A stretch of 64,000 nucleotides of DNA from the NCBI RefSeq assembly GCF_037126465.1, contig NC_088210.1:25507511-25571510 (forward strand). Direction: 5' to 3'. The position numbers and the translations under genes were made by a program. Source of the stretch: Ornithodoros turicata. Taxonomy: Eukaryota > Arthropoda > Arachnida > Ixodida > Argasidae. Below are positions 58,901-64,000 of this stretch, piece by piece; positions within the stretch are counted from its first letter, which is position 1; every line of letters starts with the position of its first letter. Under the pieces are notes generated by a model. It saw only the letters and a program-made list of their open reading frames with translations. It had not been told where the DNA came from and made no database searches.

Positions 58901-61900
58901 GCAGCCTCTACAGTACACTCTCAGAAATTAAAACATGTCAGGGAACTGTGATAATCGTTTCAGTTAATAGGCATGCACATATATGCTATAAGAAGAAATT
59001 TATTTATTGAGGATGCATTTCTCTGGTACTGATGTTGTTTACATCTACCGTTGATCACATTAAATTTAAAATTCAGCATATATGAGAAAATATCAGGAGG
59101 GAAGTTGCTATTCTTTGCTCATTCCAACCTAAAATTGAGTGCTACAAATTTAGAGAGTATATATAATATATATATAATATATATAATATATACAATATAT
59201 ATAATATATATATTGTCATTGTAGGAAGGTCACAAAACAATAAATGTAGTCTTTTGCGACCTCCCTGCACGTTCATTGTATCCTGAAATGCATAAGTGCA
59301 AGAAATAAATGTTGAACTTGGAAAATGTATACTCTCTTTACTCATCATCAGTGATCTTCTTTACAAAAGCATATCGTGTTAGACTTTTTTGTTTACGCTT
59401 CACAGACAGGATATACGAGGTCCAAAATGACAAAAGCACAACTGTTTCAAGCTCCAAATCGTTCTGTTGCAATTTGCAGACCATACGTGTGTAGTGCAAG
59501 AGGGCCCCTGCACATCAAAGGGTAAGATGGGAGTCATTAATGAAAGTGGTTCCTATGAGAGACTTCGATGCTGAAGAAAATTGTGCAAACTGCGGAAAGT
59601 GCCATAGAAGATTTCCAGAAAGCGTGTCTGGTCTCACAACAGTGCCCCTTTTAGATGACGATGATACTGATTGGTGTTTCAGATGTGGAGCTGCATTTTT
59701 TGTAACGTGCTTCACATAACAAACATGACAAAGCCAGTGCTGGATGGACATTCAGTTTGGCACAACCGCGCCTGCAAATACGCAGAACAAATGAAGGAAG
59801 CAACAAACAAACATAGAAGGGCTGTACTTCAAAAAGAGATAAGTCCTGTGTCTCAAGCAGGTGTCACCACTTCCTAAGTAAGTTAATTGATTAAGCTTAC
59901 ATCACAACCTGACTAACTGTTCTAACGAGCGCGAACGAATTGCGTGAAGTAATTATTTGAGCTGCTTGACGGTGTGTCCATATGTGCGAGGCATGGCACC
60001 CACGTCGTTCACTAAAAGACTCTTTCTGCGGCGATGCTTGATATAAATCATACTAAACGCATACACGGCTAAAACAACGGCTGAGAGTCTATACAGAACG
60101 ATATCTTTCTGTCATGCGAGTATATGAGTATATCTTTTCCCGGACCGTTCGTGACGGAAAAATATTTGTCCAGAACGCAGCACAGGATATTATATACATG
60201 GTTGTTGTTAACCTCACATCGTTTCTGATTGAAATATTGGCTGGGAAACGTGCTGTAGTACAATTCCCAGCGCTGCACTGCAGTGACAGTCTAGTTTCGG
60301 AATGCAAAACATAACGTTATTAAGAATCGAAAAGCAGGGCACCTGCAAAACACTGTTAGGATACATCAGTATACTGGCACCTTACAAAATCGCGTGACGA
60401 CAAACAATGATCAACGCCTGTAGCGCAATAAATACTCACAATCTCTGTTGCCTCCCATTGTTTCCAATGGGCACACACAGCGTTTTAGGGCCCACCAACA
60501 TGGCGGCCCGAATGCGTACCTCTCTCCCACGAGCCCCTCTCCCATACGCGATCCAGCCTTTATACATAGAGATCAGTGGTACAGCCCTTTTTTGGGTGTC
60601 ATGTCATTTCTCCGCCCGTCAGACGCCACCGGCTGTAATCTGCAATCCGTGTGGAGGAGGACGGCGTCATAACCTATACTTCTGATATCGCGACCGACGT
60701 CTATGTGTGTTTCGGAATCATTGGGGAGGCAAGTGGTATACGTATAGGAGGCTATGCCTCGACATAGAGCACTCATGCCCATTGTGGCCAATGAGTGAGA
60801 TGAAATGATGCTCAAATTTGCGGAACTGAGCATGAGTACGAGTGCACCTGAGTGACGCGAACGAGCGAGCACCGTCTAGAAACCCTGCCGAAGCAGTAAT
60901 CTGTTTATTTGTCATACAGTTTTTTTTTTTTTCATGTTCCTTCTGTCTGATTTCCTACGACGATTTCATACTTCTAGGTCCTACGGAAATTCCCATCCTC
61001 TAACTACAGCCAGTTGGTATTGCTACTCGGTGCCGAATGCCGTGATCAGCGCCACCTTTCTCTGGGCGTACATCTACAAATTTCATTTCCCGTCCAGGTA
61101 CGCGTTTACTCGTATAGGTTCGACGAAACCTGTGGTCACTCCAAAATACGTCCTCCCAACAGATTAATAACAGCGGATTCTCCCACTCGTATGATATACG
61201 GAATCAGACACCGGGAGTTGGGAAGTGTTGGGTGAGTGGGAACGCGATAGAACTCGCAATGTAGGGACTGAAACCCCATGAACGTTGTACTTCAGGTTCA
61301 GAGAGTGTGCGACTTGCGGCATGCTCTTCACCATGGTGACGGTTCACTACTACTTCCAGTCATCCAGTGGAGATACGTATCGGTGAGTGAATCAGGTTAC
61401 CCGTGGACGCGGGGGCATATTCTGTTCCATGCGGAGTAAAAGTGTCGTTGAGAAGATGTGCCGTACAGCAGCCGTCAGATTTAATCATGCCTGCATTTAT
61501 TAATGCCTGCAAGTGTGTTTGTACCAAAACTTGTAGCGCAGAATGTTACACCTAGACTGGTACGCATCGTAAACTATAACCTCTGAGGCTTAATTTTCTC
61601 CCTCGACAGCTTCATTAACGCGAGGGTTATCTACGTCGCGACAGTTTCGCTTCTCTTTCTGATTCCGGCATACCCTATGGCTGGACGGCACGGTCCTCCC
61701 CTTATTCGTTGGACGTCTGCTAGCAAAAAGATGCCTTGGGGATGCCTGTTCCTCATCGGTTGTGGTTCAATCATTTCATTCCATTTCACGGTAAGACCAC
61801 GACCCAACTCAATAGCGCCCGTTTGTGACTGTTCGTTTGTTGCAGACCACAAGCTTCGACATTGCCGCTATGGATTTTGTGGTCGAGCTGAACGCTGGTC

Positions 61901-62969
61901 CCAAGATTGTATGTTCCTTGCTACTCTGCGTTCTGGTGGCCACCTTCTGTGAAATCCGAGATTATAAAGCGAATGAGTCCAACCTCTTTCAAGCCGTCAA
62001 CCGCATGGTAAGCTCTGAAGCTTCCTGTGTAATCCCTTGGGCTCGCGTTATGTTGCGCTCCTGATACCCCTGCTTTTGTGTTTATGTTCTTTTGATTTTC
62101 ACCTGCATTTGCATCCTTTCCATCACCCTGTTACCCTCTCGTGGCAAAACTCTCCCGTCAACCGTATATATGTGCCTGTACCATGTGAACATTTTTGTAA
62201 CCTGAAGAAGTGCAGTCTCGTGCGCGAAAGCCTTGTTTACCGTGTGTAAATAAATAAAATGCTCCTGCCGTTTAATACCACTATTTGAGCAAAAATAATC
62301 AGAATACAACCAGTTGTTACATCCTGTGGGTGCTGTTGTTCCACTCATGCCATTGGTTCTCCCATTTCATAGGCTATGTCGGAACATACCAACCCACTGA
62401 TGTTCCTTGTGCCTGTGGCGAGGGTTTCAAACTTTGTCACGATGCTTCCTCTTCTATCCTATCCGACAACTGTTCTCTATGAGTACTTCGGCATGACTGT
62501 CCCAGCCATGGTGAGCCAGGTTTCTGCTCTTTGAGACTTCACTTTAAATGGGGTATGGTATCTTCAGAGAGACGCGAGGCTAGCGTGCTGGATTATTACA
62601 GCTACTGGTAAAGTAGTTGGTTCGTGGTATATATAGTTTAAACCAGCCCACTAGATGGCAGGATCTCCAATGGGACCTTCGTGCGAAATCTCGAGCGAAG
62701 AATTTGTAATAATCTCCTCCCTTAGTTTGCACATCCACTAGAAGTACTGACCCAAATATAGTAAAACATAAAGTGGTAGCACAACGCATATGCAAATACA
62801 TACATACATTGAGCAGTTATGTCATTATTTACAGATCAAAACTGGCGTGTGTATCAAGATGGCGCTGGTGTTGATTGAATTGTCGGCCATGTTGTGCTCC
62901 GGTTATGTCTTCTTTGGTCTTCATGAATTTCCTGCATGGGCTGTTAACTTCAATGCCACGTTGAAGTGA
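49959..62969 (+). CDS. SLC13-family transporter-like protein, paralogue B (13 exons, 582 aa), lacking SNT motifs
   Basis: Multi-pass membrane protein of the SLC13 family. Exons: 49959-50084, 50392-50541, 50605-50720, 50895-51058, 51830-52007, 56862-56984, 60978-61097, 61163-61231, 61296-61382, 61610-61790, 61846-62007, 62373-62510, 62835-62969; 1749 nt, no stops, phases consistent. Several exons equal those of paralogue A exactly in length (150, 116, 123, 181). Landmarks: PASVVALFPLILLPALDI, LVFVYGSNIGVACTLLGN, ASWYCYSVPNAVISATFLWA, KKMPWGCLFLIGCGS, NPLMFLVPVARVSNFVTMLP. The first SNT position reads GGETIVTLPMLPLAEA, the second CEIRDYKANESN, and the C-terminal signature is LLSYPTTVLYEY, so the sodium-site residues of canonical members are not conserved. 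Introns 5 and 6 carry a Tc1-like composite and a P element without harming the coding frame. Confidence 0.88.
54214..55085 (-). pseudogene. Truncated, frameshifted Tc1-like transposase (left arm)
   Basis: Minus-strand copy of the transposase at 55252-56332. About the first 75 residues (the helix-turn-helix part) are missing. Relative to the right arm there is one extra base immediately after the intron acceptor (about 54722), shifting the spliced frame. The C-terminal catalytic part (HDGSSVHRSKTVQRLLDDL, then SPDLNIIENVWGIL) remains open. Confidence 0.8.
55252..56332 (+). CDS. Tc1-like DD34E transposase with a 73-bp intron (335 aa)
   Basis: Cut-and-paste transposase of the Tc1/mariner superfamily. 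Coding parts 55252-55745 and 55819-56332, separated by a GT-AG intron (55746-55818). Splicing restores RVWRPPNCRYLPQYVHRV, where relatives are continuous; unspliced, the frame hits a stop at 55818. The N terminus has paired helix-turn-helix motifs (LSQRAIASRLGCSLSSVNRI, TSAKTVQRHLKVLG). Catalytic residues are Asp in FSDEATF, Asp in FQHDGSSVH and Glu in NIIENVW, with 34 residues between the last two. No stop or frameshift is seen in the spliced frame, so this copy could be functional. Confidence 0.88.
57592..57660 (+). CDS. THAP-domain-like first exon of the P element
   Basis: ATG followed by 22 further codons ending at a CAG|GTGAGT donor. MATSCNYG, then TNRTGKDTGPKF, resembles the start of THAP C2CH zinc-finger DNA-binding domains used by P transposases. 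The usual second cysteine (YGC) is Arg here (YGR), which would break the zinc site. A possible later exon with a C-x2-C pair lies near 59560-59720, but continuity could not be shown. Confidence 0.55.
59155..59215. repeat. AT dinucleotide microsatellite
   Basis: An interrupted TATA/ATAT tract of about 60 bp within the P element. Confidence 0.9.
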
Positions 62970-63194
62970 GACCTGTAGGACCTCTTCTTGGTACCTGCTA
63001 CGACGCTGCCCGACGATGTATTTCCCTGAGCTCTACCGCAAATCCACGGGCTCCAGTCGAGCAGTTACTTAACGTTTTTTCTATAATATATGCATCAAGT
63101 TCCCAGTTGTTCCTTGTAGTCACTGGCACAATGTGTTTTCACGAGCAAGAGCCGTTTCGTTTCCATCAAAGACACTGAACGCGCGTTGTCACAT

Positions 63195-63540
63195 CTACGG
63201 CGGTGGCGCTAGCACTGTTACGTTAGCATCCTCTGCCCAGAAGGGAAAGGTGTTAAGGTTGAAGACTACTACGCCGAGCGAATTAATGGCGAGAAGTTCG
63301 ATAATGACACAGCCGATGTTCATGATGAATCCAGCACGTGCCTGAAAAATAGACGCAAAAAAATGTCAACGCATGAATCATTGACACCAGGTGATTGCCT
63401 ACCATGTAGGTCATAGGCATGTTTCCGTGCTCGTACACCATAGCATTCGGTGGGGTTGCGATGGGAAGCATGAAAGCGAAAGACGCCGAGATGGTCACTG
63501 GCATCATGAGATACAATGGATGGATATGAAGAGCCTTAGC
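63195..63540 (-). CDS. SLC13-family Na+/carboxylate cotransporter, paralogue C (last two exons)
   Basis: C-terminal end of a third SLC13 gene, convergent with paralogue B (226 bp between the stop codons). Minus-strand exons 63540-63403 (138 nt, identical in length to B exon 12) and 63341-63195, phase 0, stop at 63195-63197. Exon 1 reads HPLYLMMPVTISASFAFMLP then IATPPNAMVYEHGNM, the canonical SLC13 C-terminal signature. The last exon has a transmembrane segment (MNIGCVIIELLAINSLGVVV) and a short tail ending APPP with an N-glycosylation-type NVT. Earlier exons lie beyond the window, so the SNT motifs cannot be checked. Confidence 0.9.
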
Positions 63541-64000
63541 CTGCGAACCAACGAAACCATATAGTATAGTACCTAACATGATAAAAAATTCTGACTTGCG
63601 ACGTACTCCCGGAGGATTGTGGCATTTTCGGCAATTACCTCCTGGAAACTTTTGCAGTCATTTAGGAAGTCATTGAACAATTTTTAATTGAGGGAAATTA
63701 TTTTTTTCAGTTGAACTTCAAAGGGAACCTCACTTTTCCTTTTTCTTTTTACAGAAATAAGTCCTGCACGGATGACCACACGCCCAACAAAAACTATGCA
63801 CAGTATCCAACAGAAATCGTCGAGAAAAAAAAAGTAAAAATAAAAGTAAAAAGTAAAAATCAAGCAGGCAGGGGGGCTAAAACGTATTTTTTTACTAATT
63901 TTCGACTATTTCTGTTGCGATACCGTGCGTAGTTTCTGTTGGGTCTGCGGTTATCCGTAGAGGACTCCATATTTCTGTAATAAAAAGTGAGGTTCGCTTG
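63541..64000 (-). other. Intron of SLC13 paralogue C; no exon seen
   Basis: Upstream of the penultimate exon of paralogue C. AT-rich, with a run of AAAAGTAAAAA units near 63820-63860. No SLC13-like exon was found before the window end. Confidence 0.5.

Larger units (their letters stand above)
57491..60578 (+). mobile_element. P-superfamily DNA transposon (3088 bp) in SLC13-B intron 6
   Basis: Ends are inverted repeats: CACTGATCTC then AAAAGGCTGGATCGCG at the left, and CACTGATCTC then ATAAAGGCTGGATCGCG at the right (read in reverse). Similarity extends inward to GCCGCCAT. Exact 8-bp direct repeats GTACAGCC flank it (57483-57490 and 60579-60586), the P-superfamily hallmark. A THAP-like first exon starts at 57592. 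No intact transposase was found inside, so it is probably a defective copy. Confidence 0.8.

Noticed and set aside
1..64000. CRISPR arrays, rRNA genes, bacterial operons or plasmid features
   Set aside because: None seen; the window is spliced eukaryotic nuclear DNA throughout.

Overview
The window is eukaryotic nuclear DNA: nearly every gene is split by GT-AG introns, and transposons and MITEs lie between and inside the genes. A P2X ATP-gated channel (known from ticks but absent from Drosophila and C. elegans), an animal haem peroxidase, an SLC13 gene cluster, tRNA-headed SINE-like fragments and a P-element-type transposon fit an arthropod, most likely a tick-like chelicerate. The species is not identified. 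All exon joins were worked out by eye from splice sites, phase and family similarity.

Layout: (1) 3.8-4.6 kb, the last two coding exons of Mediator subunit MED15 (+). (2) 7.8-14.8 kb, a complete 14-exon secreted haem peroxidase (+) with a histidine-rich tandem-repeat linker. (3) 16.7-18.4 kb, a divergent pair: mitochondrial ribosomal protein mS38/AURKAIP1 (-) and the small basic UPF0390 (Leydig cell tumour 10 kDa-like) protein (+). (4) 20.4-23.7 kb, a P2X receptor (-), head-to-head with (5) 24.4-30.5 kb, a 19-exon LZTR1 kelch-BTB gene (+). (6) 32.4-34.0 kb, an unrecognised single-exon 536-residue protein. (7) 35.5-37.5 kb, a sesquipedalian (PHETA/FAM109) PH-domain protein (-). (8) 40.8-64 kb, three SLC13-family genes: A (-, 569 aa, complete), B (+, 582 aa, complete) and C (-, last two exons only). 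A decayed fragment of B lies between A and B.

MED15, P2X and LZTR1 are also linked in human 22q11.21 (P2RX6 and LZTR1 are near neighbours), so this may be retained ancestral linkage. SLC13 paralogues A and B share exon lengths and phases but have lost the SNT sodium/carboxylate motifs and the C-terminal family signature, which gene C retains.

Mobile DNA includes a 2.9-kb palindromic Tc1-like composite with an intron-bearing transposase and a 3.1-kb P-superfamily element with an 8-bp target duplication (both in introns of gene B). There are also pogo-like, hAT-like and other MITE families, a possible solo LTR and SINE fragments.
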